From Pelagibius sp. Alg239-R121 (GTDB taxonomy: Bacteria; Pseudomonadota; Alphaproteobacteria; Kiloniellales; Kiloniellaceae), in assembly GCF_947331435.1 (NCBI RefSeq), contig NZ_CAMZOF010000001.1, positions 744,001 to 808,000 on the forward strand: 64,000 nt of DNA. The letters are read 5' to 3'. The notes under the pieces were generated by a model that saw only the letters and a program-made list of their open reading frames with translations, did not search any database and was not told the DNA's origin. The translations under genes and the position numbers were made by a program. Positions 26,753 through 34,844 of the stretch are shown here, piece after piece. The stretch's first letter is position 1. Each line of letters opens with the position of its first letter.

Positions 26753-29470
26753 ATGGAACGTAATCTTTTCAAATACGTATGGCGTCATAGCCGCCGTGAG
26801 CAGCTTGGCATCCTGCTGTTGGTGTCGATTTCCCTGCCGTTCTATTTTCTGTCGCTCAATCTTCCCAAACAGATCGTCAACGAAGGCATTATCGATGGCT
26901 TCGACCTGATCGGAAAATCTGAAACAGAACAGCAAAGAGCGCTGTTCTCGCTCGAATCCCTCGTCGGAAATGAAATCGGGCCTCTGTTCGAAGGCCTGGT
27001 GCTTGGGCCCTATGGCTACCTACTGGCCCTTTGCATCGCCTTTCTGGCGCTGGTGATGGTCAATGGCGGCTTTAAGTTTTTCATCAACACTTTCAAGGGT
27101 CAGCTCGGCGAACGCATGCTGCGGCGTCTGCGCTTTGAGCTCACCGACCGGGTTTTGCGTTTCCCCATTCCCTTCGTCAAGCGGGTCAAGCAGGCCGAAG
27201 TGGCCACCATGATCAAGGATGAAGTGGAGCCGCTGGGCGGTTTCATCGGTGATGCTTTCGTGACGCCCGCGTTTCTGGGCGGCCAGGCGATTACCGCCAT
27301 GCTGTTCATCATGGTTCAGAATATCTGGCTGGGACTCGTTGCTGCCGGAATCGTGGTGTTTCAGGCGCTCCTGATCCCCAAGCTGCGCAAGCGGATTTTG
27401 GATCTGGGGCGGCAGCGGCAGCTGACCGCGCGGAAACTTGCTGGACGAGTCGCGGAAATTGTCGACGGGGCAATAGAGATTCAGGCGCACGACACGACGA
27501 ATTACGAACGTGCCGACATGACCAAGCGGCTGGGCGAGATTTATCGTATTCGCTTTGAGATCTTTCAGCGCAAGTTCTTCGTCAAGTTCCTGAACAACCT
27601 GCTCTCGCAGTTTACGCCCTTCATCTTCTATTCGGCAGGCGGTGTGCTGGTGATCAGCGGCCGTCTCGACGTCGGTGCTCTGGTCGCGGTCATCGCGGCC
27701 TATAAGGACCTGCCCGGACCGATTAAGGAGCTGATCGATTGGGATCAGCGCCGGAACGACGTCCAGATCAAGTATGACCAGGTTATCGAGCAATTCCAGC
27801 CGCCCATGATTATCGATCCGGAGCTACAGGATCCGGGAGAGGACAGCGGGCCTTCGCTGACCGGTTTGATCGAGGCAAACTCCCTGACTCTGGAAGACGA
27901 CAACGATACCAAACTGGTCGAGGGCGCCAGCTTCAATTTCGATCTTTCTCACCACATCGCCATTGTCGGACCGAGCGGTAGCGGCAAGGACCATCTGAGC
28001 ATGATGCTGTCCGGAATGCTGTCGCCCAGTTCGGGCACCATCAAGGTGGGCGGACGGAACCTCCAGGAACTGCCATCGGCGGTGACCGGGCGGCGCCTGT
28101 CATATGTCGGTCCCAACACTTACTTTTTCCCGGTTTCGGTACGCGACAACCTGCTTTACGGCCTGAAACACCGCCCCCTGCGCGAACCTGAGTACGACAG
28201 CGAGGGACAGGCGAAACAAGCTGCTGATACGGCCGAAGCGTTGCGATCGGGCAACTCGCCGCTGAACTTCGACGCGGATTGGGTGGAATATGCGGCGGCA
28301 GGCGCATCGGGACCAGGCGAGATCAGCCGGCACATGATCCAAATCCTGACCGATGTCGGTCTTGAGGAAGACGTTTATCGGCTTGGCCTCAGCGGAACCA
28401 TTGATGCCGACGCGCATCCCGAAGTCGCGGAAGGAATCTTGACCGCCCGTTCTGCGCTGTCTGATCGTCTGGCGTCGGAAGACGCGGAGGATCTGGTCGT
28501 ACGCTTCGATCCCGAGGCTTACAACCGGAACGCCACATTGGCGGAAAACCTTCTGTTCGGCACGCCGACAAACCCGATCTACGCTACCGATGTGTTGGCG
28601 CAGAGCCCTCTGATGCTGCAGGTCCTGAAGGAGAAGGACCTGACCGGACTTCTTCTCGACATCGGTTACAGCATTGCCAAGACCATGGTCGAAATCTTCG
28701 CGGACCTGCCCTCCGGTCATCCCTTCTTCGAGCAGTTCAGCTTTATCGAAGCCGATGATCTACCGGAGTTTACGGCACTGATCGCCCGCGCGGAGAAGAC
28801 CGGCCGTGGCGAGCTCGGGGAGACGGAAGAGGGCTTGTTGCTGAATCTGCCGTTCAAGTACGTCGAGGAGCGGCATCGCCTTGGGTTGATCGATGGTGAT
28901 GCGGAGAAGAAACTGATCGCGGGACGTCAGCGTTTTTCCGAACTTCTGATGGAAAAGGATCCGGGTGCGGTTGCCTTTTACCGGCCGGAGTCCTACAACG
29001 CGGCCGCTTCGCTGCAGGACAACATTCTATTCGGCAGATTGGCTTACGGACAGGCACAGGCGGCCGAGACCATCGGGCGGGTCATGTCTGAGCTGCTCGA
29101 TGAACTGGGTCTGCGCGAACGGGTGGTCGAGGCAGGACTGGACTACAACGTCGGTGTTGGGGGCTCTCGTCTTTCTATCGTGCAAAGGCAAAAACTGGGA
29201 TTTGCCCGCTGCTTGCTGAAGCAGCCGGACATTCTGATCGTCAATGAGGCCGCAGCGGGTATGGACAGTTCGACCCAGACAAAGCTGTTGGAAACCGTGC
29301 TGCAGCAGCGCCGGGGCAAGGGCATCGTTTGGACCTTGCAGCATCCCAGGGCCGCGGAGCATTTCGACCATGTGCTGGTCATGCGCGCGGGGCGGATTGC
29401 GGAACAGGGAAGCTTTGCTGAACTGACACAGCCCGGTTCAGCGCTCAGCGAGCTGCTCGCGGCGGAGTAA
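26753..29470 (+). CDS. ABC exporter-like protein with degenerate ATPase and large repeat-bearing insert
   Basis: 905 residues. An exporter-type transmembrane domain (about residues 15-340) is followed by an ATP-binding cassette that starts near 370. Walker A is GPSGSGKD (406-413), with Asp in place of Ser/Thr after the Lys. The signature reads GGSRLSIVQRQK (about 802) in place of LSGGQ, and Walker B is ILIVNEA (about 827) with Asn in place of Asp. The H-loop His in TLQHP is kept. Between Walker A and the signature are about 390 residues, three times the normal distance, containing three copies of a Q-loop-like motif: near 449 (GPNTYFFPVSVRDNLLYG), 584 (DPEAYNRNATLAENLLFG) and 742 (RPESYNAAASLQDNILFG). 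Probably exports or flips the product of the divergent glycosyltransferase operon, or acts as a structural or regulatory ABC protein. Confidence 0.85.
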   Translation: MERNLFKYVWRHSRREQLGILLLVSISLPFYFLSLNLPKQIVNEGIIDGFDLIGKSETEQQRALFSLESLVGNEIGPLFEGLVLGPYGYLLALCIAFLALVMVNGGFKFFINTFKGQLGERMLRRLRFELTDRVLRFPIPFVKRVKQAEVATMIKDEVEPLGGFIGDAFVTPAFLGGQAITAMLFIMVQNIWLGLVAAGIVVFQALLIPKLRKRILDLGRQRQLTARKLAGRVAEIVDGAIEIQAHDTTNYERADMTKRLGEIYRIRFEIFQRKFFVKFLNNLLSQFTPFIFYSAGGVLVISGRLDVGALVAVIAAYKDLPGPIKELIDWDQRRNDVQIKYDQVIEQFQPPMIIDPELQDPGEDSGPSLTGLIEANSLTLEDDNDTKLVEGASFNFDLSHHIAIVGPSGSGKDHLSMMLSGMLSPSSGTIKVGGRNLQELPSAVTGRRLSYVGPNTYFFPVSVRDNLLYGLKHRPLREPEYDSEGQAKQAADTAEALRSGNSPLNFDADWVEYAAAGASGPGEISRHMIQILTDVGLEEDVYRLGLSGTIDADAHPEVAEGILTARSALSDRLASEDAEDLVVRFDPEAYNRNATLAENLLFGTPTNPIYATDVLAQSPLMLQVLKEKDLTGLLLDIGYSIAKTMVEIFADLPSGHPFFEQFSFIEADDLPEFTALIARAEKTGRGELGETEEGLLLNLPFKYVEERHRLGLIDGDAEKKLIAGRQRFSELLMEKDPGAVAFYRPESYNAAASLQDNILFGRLAYGQAQAAETIGRVMSELLDELGLRERVVEAGLDYNVGVGGSRLSIVQRQKLGFARCLLKQPDILIVNEAAAGMDSSTQTKLLETVLQQRRGKGIVWTLQHPRAAEHFDHVLVMRAGRIAEQGSFAELTQPGSALSELLAAE

Positions 29471-29603
29471 GAGGCACCAATCTGGTCTGGCCCATTGCTT
29501 TGGGGCAGGCCTCTGTTTGGCGTAGCAGATGAGTTAAAACCAGGGCGCGAAGTCGTGATTGGTGCAGGGGAACGACAATAACCACCTTAACTGAGGTGGG
29601 TGA

Positions 29604-29770
29604 CTCTAGAGCGCGATCGCTCTTGATTGACCATCAAGAGCGTGAATCGCCCTCTAACCTTTTGATGAAGAGGCTGATTCACGTTTGACTTTATACGAAA
29701 GTAAAACGATCAGACTCCGGAGCGTGATCGCTCTTGATTGACCGTCAAGAGAGTGTGAAAGCCGCTTAAC
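29604..29770 (+). repeat. Interspersed intergenic repeat, copy B plus adjacent half-copy
   Basis: 29604-29718 is the full-length match to copy A at 6269. It is followed at once (29718-29770) by a second start of the same unit: CGGAGCGTGATCGCTCTTGA then TTGACCGTCAAGAG. Each unit contains self-complementary stretches (AGAGCGCGATCGCTCT; CTCTTGATTGACC with GTCAAGAG), so the transcript would fold. Just before it, 29582-29599 is a CCACCT/AGGTGG hairpin downstream of the ABC gene, without a T-tract. The 315-bp gap 29471-29785 holds nothing else I recognise. Confidence 0.7.
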
Positions 29771-29785
29771 GATAGGGACAGGAAA

Positions 29786-30238
29786 ATGAGCATCGAGCAG
29801 GAAGTCGAAATTCTTCGAAACATTCCGCTTTTCGCAAACGTCGAACCGGCGAAGCTGAAACTCATGGCTTTTGCCAGCGAAAGGATGATGTTCAAACCAG
29901 GCCAAGTGCTTTGCAGTCAGGGCGATCCAGGCGACGCGGCCTTTATCCTGATCGATGGACAAGCGAACGTCGAGGTCAATACGCCGGATGGGCCGCTGAC
30001 GGTCGCAACCATGCAACGTAATGATATTATTGGTGAAATCGCAATTCTCTGCGACGTTCCCCGAACCGCGACCGTCGTCGCCGAGAGTGAATTGGTGACC
30101 TTGAAAGTGACCAAGGACCTGTTCTTTCGCATGGTCACCGATTTTCCTGAAATGGGTGTTGAGGTCATGCGGGTATTGGCTCACCGTCTCGAAGCCATGA
30201 ACGCGCAATTGCTGGCAGCCCGTGCCGGCAACGCTTGA
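29786..30238 (+). CDS. Cyclic nucleotide-binding domain protein
   Basis: 150 residues, essentially one cNMP-binding beta-roll (about residues 10-125): IPLFANVEPAKLKLMAFASE, then LCSQGDPGDAAFILIDGQA, and the phosphate-binding cassette with GEIAILCDVPRTATV, where Glu and Arg are the expected cAMP contacts. It lacks the DNA-binding HTH of Crp, so it is not a transcription factor by itself. Lying 315 bp after the ABC gene and 12 bp before a methyltransferase gene, it could sense cAMP and control either partner protein. Two class III cyclases occur in this window. Confidence 0.88.
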   Translation: MSIEQEVEILRNIPLFANVEPAKLKLMAFASERMMFKPGQVLCSQGDPGDAAFILIDGQANVEVNTPDGPLTVATMQRNDIIGEIAILCDVPRTATVVAESELVTLKVTKDLFFRMVTDFPEMGVEVMRVLAHRLEAMNAQLLAARAGNA

Positions 30239-30250
30239 GCAAGAGTAAGA

Positions 30251-30748
30251 ATGAGCCGTTTAGATAGCGTCATCCGCCGGTTGCAGGCGCAGCGTGCCTG
30301 CCTCCAATATGGTGTCGAACTTGTACGTGAGCTGTCCGGTCCGGTTTTCGAACTGGGCCTAGGGAATGGACGTACGTACGATCACCTCAGGGAAATTTGT
30401 TCCGGATGCGAAATATTCGTGTTTGAACGTAGTGTTGCTGCCCATCCCGATTGTATTCCCGACGATGCCCACCTCTTTCTCGGTGACTTGTCGGAAACCT
30501 TGCCGGCGGCGGTTGAACGTTTCCGTGGTCAGGTCCGTCTGATCCATTCGGACATCGGCACGGGAGACCAGGCAAGGAACGCGGAGATTGCCCGTTACAT
30601 TGCCGGCTTTTTGCCGGATCTCCTCTGTCCTGGCGGCATCATCATCTCGGATCAGGACACGGTTTTTGCCGGTGCGGAGCCCGTTGCACTTCCGGACGAC
30701 GTCCGCAGCGGCCGCTACTTCATGTACCGGGCAGGACCGACAGGTTAG
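30251..30748 (+). CDS. Small class I SAM-dependent methyltransferase-like protein
   Basis: 165 residues. GPVFELGLGNGRTYDHLRE gives the SAM-binding glycine loop (about residues 32-44), CEIFVFERSVAAHPD the acidic motif II, and LIHSDIGTGD and PGGIIISDQD later Rossmann strands. The small size leaves little room for a substrate cap. Twelve bases after the cyclic-nucleotide-binding gene, so co-transcribed; I infer a role in the glycan/ABC locus, but the acceptor is unknown. Confidence 0.75.
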   Translation: MSRLDSVIRRLQAQRACLQYGVELVRELSGPVFELGLGNGRTYDHLREICSGCEIFVFERSVAAHPDCIPDDAHLFLGDLSETLPAAVERFRGQVRLIHSDIGTGDQARNAEIARYIAGFLPDLLCPGGIIISDQDTVFAGAEPVALPDDVRSGRYFMYRAGPTG

Positions 30749-30820
30749 ACGGCAATCCTCGTTCGGGACTGCATCAATCAAGAATTACCACATGTGAACG
30801 CGGCCAAAACGCAAGGTTTT

Positions 30821-30834
30821 GCCGTACGTACGGC
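30821..30834. terminator. Palindrome between convergent genes, possible bidirectional terminator
   Basis: GCCGTACGTACGGC is a perfect 14-bp palindrome, preceded by GGTTTT and followed by CCGTACGTTT, which could extend pairing. It lies in the 101-bp gap between the convergent methyltransferase and xth genes. No clean T-tract, so the terminator reading is tentative. Confidence 0.3.
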
Positions 30835-30849
30835 TCCGTACGTTTATGG

Positions 30850-31644
30850 TTAATCGATATCCACCATAATCGGTACGTGATCCGAAGGCTTCTCCCAGGA
30901 GCGGCTGTCACGCAGAACAGTCATTGAGGAAATCGAGTCCTCAAGGGGCGGAGTGGCCAATGCATGGTCCAATCGCCACCCGTAGTCCCGCGCGAAGGCT
31001 TCTTTGAAACGGTATCCCCACCAGGTGTATAAAGGTTCCGGTAGCGGAACGAAGTGCCGCCCCACATCGATGAAGCTTCCCGCCTTGTGCAGGCGAAGCA
31101 TATGTTCCGACTCGATAGGAGTATGGCCGACCGATTTTAGTAAGCGCTTGTGATTCCAGACATCCTGCTCAAACGGGGCGACATTCATGTCGCCGACGAG
31201 GATTGCCCTGCGCTTAGCCAAACTGTCCTTTTTGGCCCATTTTGCCATCTCGGTTAGAAACTGAAGCTTGTGGGCGAATTTGTCATTTTGTTCTGGATCC
31301 GGAACGTTTCCACCCGAGGGAACATAGAAGTTGTGAATCTCGAGGCCGCCGTCGACCGTTACGCTGATATGACGGCAGTCGTCCTTCTTGCACCACACCC
31401 GCCTGTCTTCGGCTTCAAAGGGCAGGCGGGACAGGATTGCGACTCCATTGTAGCTCTTTTGTCCATGGACAGAGAGATGCTCGTAACCCATTGACTTTAT
31501 GGCATCGTACGGGAAGTCGTCGTTCTGAACCTTGGTCTCCTGCAGGCAAACGACCTGAGGCGACTGCTCTTCGGTAATGCGCGCAAGATGGTCCAATCTC
31601 TGGCGTAGGGAATTGACGTTCCAGGTGATCAATCGGACGGACAT
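30850..31644 (-). CDS. xth: Exodeoxyribonuclease III
   Basis: 264-residue AP endonuclease / 3'-5' exonuclease of base-excision repair. Motifs of the EEP fold appear in order: ITWNVNSLRQR at the N-terminus, LQETKV with the metal-binding Glu, HNFYVPSGG, GDMNVAP with catalytic Asp and Asn, WRLDHALA, and the final SDHVPIMVDI with the catalytic Asp-His. Length matches the family. The ATG at 31644 gives the normal N-terminus. The 630 bp upstream contain a probable small RNA on the same strand. Confidence 0.93.
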   Translation of the reverse strand: MSVRLITWNVNSLRQRLDHLARITEEQSPQVVCLQETKVQNDDFPYDAIKSMGYEHLSVHGQKSYNGVAILSRLPFEAEDRRVWCKKDDCRHISVTVDGGLEIHNFYVPSGGNVPDPEQNDKFAHKLQFLTEMAKWAKKDSLAKRRAILVGDMNVAPFEQDVWNHKRLLKSVGHTPIESEHMLRLHKAGSFIDVGRHFVPLPEPLYTWWGYRFKEAFARDYGWRLDHALATPPLEDSISSMTVLRDSRSWEKPSDHVPIMVDID

Positions 31645-31962
31645 GCTCGCTCCCAGAGTGTTGAGTGACGGGGATTTTGTTACGCTATCGAAACGACCAG
31701 CAATATCACGAAGAGACGCTGCTGGATTTAATTCCGGTACCGTAATGATACAACTTGACGTGAGGATCCTTTCCGGAAGGCTAGATCAAACGCCGCTCAA
31801 TTGGAATCAATTGATTGCGGAACGCCTGTCGAGCCGTTTGCGCCTCCGTATCGCGTACCGGCGCAAAGAAAGGTTTCGTTGTAAGTATCGCGGCAGCGAC
31901 GCCAAGCAAGACCGGTCCCGGACATCCGGTGTCATAAGTAATCAGCGGGTTAAGGCATTGAC

Positions 31963-32087
31963 AAAATAAAGGAACGCCCGGTCGGGGGGAGAGCCGGGCG
32001 TTCCAGTTCTTCGCAGAGATTGGAAAGACGATAGGGGGGAGCTATGTCTTTCCATTCTGGCCGCGTGCCGTACTGGCTGCGGTCTTA
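31963..32087 (-). ncRNA. Predicted small RNA with C-rich hairpin loops and intrinsic terminator
   Basis: On the minus strand two perfect hairpins follow each other. The first has arms TGGAAAGAC and GTCTTTCCA (32046-32054 with 32021-32029), extended by ATAG/CTAT, around a CTCCCCCC loop. The second has 11-bp arms GGAACGCCCGG and CCGGGCGTTCC (31994-32004 with 31971-31981) around CTCTCCCCCCGA, followed by TTTATTTTG, a good intrinsic terminator. A third weaker stem (CCGC/GCGG) lies upstream near 32060-32085. C-rich loops complementary to Shine-Dalgarno sequences are typical of alphaproteobacterial anti-SD small RNAs. The plus strand has no T-tract, so the minus strand is favoured. Confidence 0.65.
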
Positions 32088-32093
32088 GACTAA

Positions 32094-32121
32094 TAGATAG
32101 GTCGGATTTCGGAACTTACAA
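32094..32121 (-). promoter_or_regulatory. Sigma-70-type promoter of the predicted small RNA
   Basis: Minus-strand -35 TTGTAA (32121-32116) and -10 TATCTA (32099-32094) are separated by 16 bp, placing the start near 32087, upstream of the two hairpins. Confidence 0.5.
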
Positions 32122-32276
32122 TCGGGTTCCGTTATGCATCTTGTGCAAAACCGCCCCGCAAGGGATGCAAGGCAGGAATCCCAAGCCGTTAGTGTCACGA
32201 AAAGGATGTCTTTTCCGTCAGTGGCCGCCGAATTCCACGCCAGAGATCACAATTCCGGCAACGTCTCGATCATTGT

Positions 32277-33068
32277 CTATGCCGACAGAGCCTGCAATGA
32301 ACCGGCCGCCCGCTTAACGGCGCGTGCCTGAGCGGCCTCGCCGAAAGCTTGGAACAGCTTCACAGAATCCTCATTTTCCATGACCTTGTACTCAGGATGC
32401 CATTGGACACCCAGCGCAAAATCGCGTGCGCCGTCTACCTTGATGGATTCCACCGTGTCGTCGTGGGCTCGGGCCTCGATGCTCAGGCCGTCACCCAGGC
32501 GGTCGACCGCCTGCCAATGCAGCGAGTTGATCGTGATTTCCCGGGTACCAAGCAGGCTTTCCAGCAGTCCGCCCTCAAGCAGGTGGGCTGGGTGCCGCGG
32601 ACCATACTGAACATCGGGATCATCGTGCCTGGGTTGGCGATGATCGAACTTCTGGGGCAGCTCGTGGACACGCGCATGCAGCGTGCCGCCGAAGGCCACA
32701 TTCAGTTCCTGCATGCCGCGGCAGATAGCGAAAAGCGGCAGGCCCTGGCGGATGGCTTCACGGATCATCGGAAGGGTGGTCGCATCGCGCTCAAGATCAT
32801 GCGGTTCCGCTTCGGGAGTCGCTACGGCACCGTAACGATCCGGATGAACGTTAGAGGGACTGCCGGTCACCAGCAGTCCGTCGAGCCGGGCGACGGCTTG
32901 GGGAATATCGATCAGATTGCCCAGCGAAGGCAGCATGACGGGCAGGCCACCGGTTGCCAGAGATATCGCCCGGACATATTTGTCGCCGACGGTGTGAAAG
33001 CCTTTACCGTCGTACTCGCGTACACAGGCGGGAACGCCGATCAGAGGAGCATAGGATGATTGAGTCAT
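32277..33068 (-). CDS. Gamma-glutamyl-gamma-aminobutyrate hydrolase-like (PuuD, peptidase C26)
   Basis: 263 residues of class I glutamine amidotransferase fold. The nucleophile Cys is in LFAICRGMQELNVAFGGTL, and the catalytic His-Glu pair in GVQWHPEY near the C-terminus; VTGSPSNVHPDRY is the usual glycine-rich loop. Homologues split gamma-glutamyl-GABA in putrescine catabolism, but no other puu genes are adjacent, so the substrate may be another gamma-glutamyl compound. Stands alone, divergent from the desaturase-family gene. Confidence 0.85.
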   Translation of the reverse strand: MTQSSYAPLIGVPACVREYDGKGFHTVGDKYVRAISLATGGLPVMLPSLGNLIDIPQAVARLDGLLVTGSPSNVHPDRYGAVATPEAEPHDLERDATTLPMIREAIRQGLPLFAICRGMQELNVAFGGTLHARVHELPQKFDHRQPRHDDPDVQYGPRHPAHLLEGGLLESLLGTREITINSLHWQAVDRLGDGLSIEARAHDDTVESIKVDGARDFALGVQWHPEYKVMENEDSVKLFQAFGEAAQARAVKRAAGSLQALSA

Positions 33069-33189
33069 GTCGGTCAGCTTAGCTGTTCACGCAATGAAGG
33101 CAAGGGTTAGGGGAGGGATCAAACAAGCGTGAAGGAGAATTCCTCGACGTCCTCTTGCGAGGTCCGGGCCAGAGGGATACCTAAGAGTT

Positions 33190-34023
33190 ATGGAAGATCT
33201 GCAAGCATCCATTCTGACATGGAAAGGTGGCGTCGTCCTGGTGTGGTTCGCCGCCTTTTTCATTGCTGAGCGCTGGAAGCCGGCAGCACGTGAGCAGCCT
33301 GAACCGCTGGCGCATGAGGATGCGCGCCCGCTTGGTGCCTGGTCGAGGGTCGGGCGCAACCTGGGCCTCTGGGTCGCCAATGTCGGCTTGTCGCCTCTGG
33401 TCGTGGTGCCGCTTACGCTCTGGGCGTCGGAACAGGCCCTGGACTGGCGCCCCCTGTGGTGGTCAGGGCCCGCCGGGTTGCTGCTCGACCTTATGATACT
33501 TGATTTTCTGATCTACTGGTGGCATCGCGCCAATCACGAAATCCGGTTTCTTTGGCGGTTTCACGAAATTCACCATCTCGACCGCTTCCTGGATACCTCT
33601 TCAGCCTTGCGGTTTCACTTCGGCGAGGTGCTGCTGTCGGCCTGCGCGCGGGCCGCCGTTATTATTCTGCTTGGAATCCCGTTTTTCTCGGTCATTATCT
33701 TTGAGATTCTGGTGCTCTTGAGCGCGCTGTTTCACCATTCGAACCTGCGGATCGGCGCAGATACGGAACGCTTGTTGTCACGATTGATCATCACCCCGTC
33801 GATCCACTGGGTGCACCATCATGCGGTTCGGCGGGACACGGATTCGAACTACGGCACGATCTTCAGCTTTTGGGATCGTTTGTTCGGTTCCAGCTCCAAG
33901 ACAGAACGCTGGTCCGACATGCCGATCGGTGTCGAGCGGACCGAAGAGCGTAGGTTCCTTGGACTGTTAATTCGGCCATTTTCAGTCCGGCAAGCTCCGC
34001 CTGCTGCGGAAAACCAACTCTAA
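33190..34023 (+). CDS. Sterol desaturase / fatty acid hydroxylase family protein
   Basis: 277-residue membrane di-iron enzyme. Histidine motifs in order are HRANH, HEIHHLDRF, HHSN and HWVHHH, the standard eight-histidine arrangement of the FA-hydroxylase family, and about four hydrophobic helices. It adds a hydroxyl or desaturates a lipid or isoprenoid in the inner membrane; candidates are hopanoids, carotenoids or ornithine-type lipids. It converges on lolA with 11 bp between them. Confidence 0.87.
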   Translation: MEDLQASILTWKGGVVLVWFAAFFIAERWKPAAREQPEPLAHEDARPLGAWSRVGRNLGLWVANVGLSPLVVVPLTLWASEQALDWRPLWWSGPAGLLLDLMILDFLIYWWHRANHEIRFLWRFHEIHHLDRFLDTSSALRFHFGEVLLSACARAAVIILLGIPFFSVIIFEILVLLSALFHHSNLRIGADTERLLSRLIITPSIHWVHHHAVRRDTDSNYGTIFSFWDRLFGSSSKTERWSDMPIGVERTEERRFLGLLIRPFSVRQAPPAAENQL

Positions 34024-34034
34024 ACTGGCGCGAT

Positions 34035-34841
34035 TTAGCGCCCGCGATTGTCGTTGGCGCCGGGGGTCTCGATCTCCAGATCATCGTATTCGAACACCGA
34101 GCTTTCGATCGGAAGATCGTATTCGGCGTTGAAGAGGGAAACCTGTGTTGCGATTCCCTGTGCATCGATCACTTCCCACTTGTGCAGCCGCAAGGGTTTG
34201 TCGCTGAAGGTGAGTGTGATGCGGCCGACATCTCCGTTGGAGCTGTCCTGGAGGACCATCGACAGGGTGCCGGCTTCCCGGACGATATCGACGATTTCGA
34301 TGTCATCCGCCAGTTCGACCTTCTCGCGGATCAGGAACCAAAGCGGGGTTTCCCACAGCGGCAGGAATGTTGCCTGTTTCAGTTCCCGGTCATAGTACAG
34401 CAGGGTCAGGCCATTCGCGATCAACAGGGCGGGATGCGGATCGTCGTATTGAAACCGCATTTTTCCAGGCCTCTGGATGTGTACTTCGCCCTCGGCGAAG
34501 GATCCGTTTGTTGAGACCTGGATGAAACGGGCGTGGACCGAGGTCAGGCTGTTGAGGTAGCGCTCGATCCGGGCGACGGCGGCGCTGTCGTCCGGTGACA
34601 GGGCCGCGACCTGCGCTGGTTCTCCATCGGCCTTGAATTTCCTTGGCCCGGTCCAGTTGATCGCGGGTTTCAGGCCCGGCGGCTGCGCCAAATCGTCCGC
34701 TGCTTGGGCGGCCGGTTTTTGCGCCGAATTTAAGGTTGAATTTGATGTCGAATCTTGCGCGGACGCAGTCACCGCAAACGCGGTGCTGCCTGCGGCGGCT
34801 GCGATCGCCGAAACCACTGCAGCTCTGATCCAAGTCTTCAT
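34035..34841 (-). CDS. lolA: Outer-membrane lipoprotein carrier LolA-like
   Basis: 268 residues with a signal peptide (about 1-28, hydrophobic AAVVSAIAAAAGSTAFAVTA then SAQ) and a mature domain with the LolA pattern: YLNSLTSVHARFIQVSTNGSFAEGEVHIQRPGKMRFQYDDP, then LYYDRELKQATFLPL. It carries lipoproteins from the inner to the outer membrane, which fits the many lipoproteins encoded at 44823-50525. Immediately downstream of ftsK (3-bp gap), a conserved order in alphaproteobacteria. The linker before the domain (about 30-85) is longer than usual. Confidence 0.85.
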   Translation of the reverse strand: MKTWIRAAVVSAIAAAAGSTAFAVTASAQDSTSNSTLNSAQKPAAQAADDLAQPPGLKPAINWTGPRKFKADGEPAQVAALSPDDSAAVARIERYLNSLTSVHARFIQVSTNGSFAEGEVHIQRPGKMRFQYDDPHPALLIANGLTLLYYDRELKQATFLPLWETPLWFLIREKVELADDIEIVDIVREAGTLSMVLQDSSNGDVGRITLTFSDKPLRLHKWEVIDAQGIATQVSLFNAEYDLPIESSVFEYDDLEIETPGANDNRGR

Positions 34842-34844
34842 TCT

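Larger units (their letters stand above)
31645..32276. other. 632-bp gap without protein genes, carrying a small RNA
   Basis: Short frames here (31577-31969 and 32134-32331 on the plus strand) lack ribosome sites and domain features. The recognisable content is the minus-strand small RNA and its promoter at about 31963-32121. The part next to xth (31645-31960) presumably holds the xth promoter; I see no clear box. Confidence 0.5.

Noticed and set aside
18317-30748. Reading the locus as standard Wzx/Wzy or ABC-dependent capsule synthesis
   Set aside because: No flippase, polymerase or Wzm/Wzt pair is present, and the ABC protein is an exporter-type fusion with degenerate motifs.
31577-31969. 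130-codon plus-strand frame in the xth-small RNA gap
   Set aside because: No ribosome site, no domain features, and it overlaps the start of xth.
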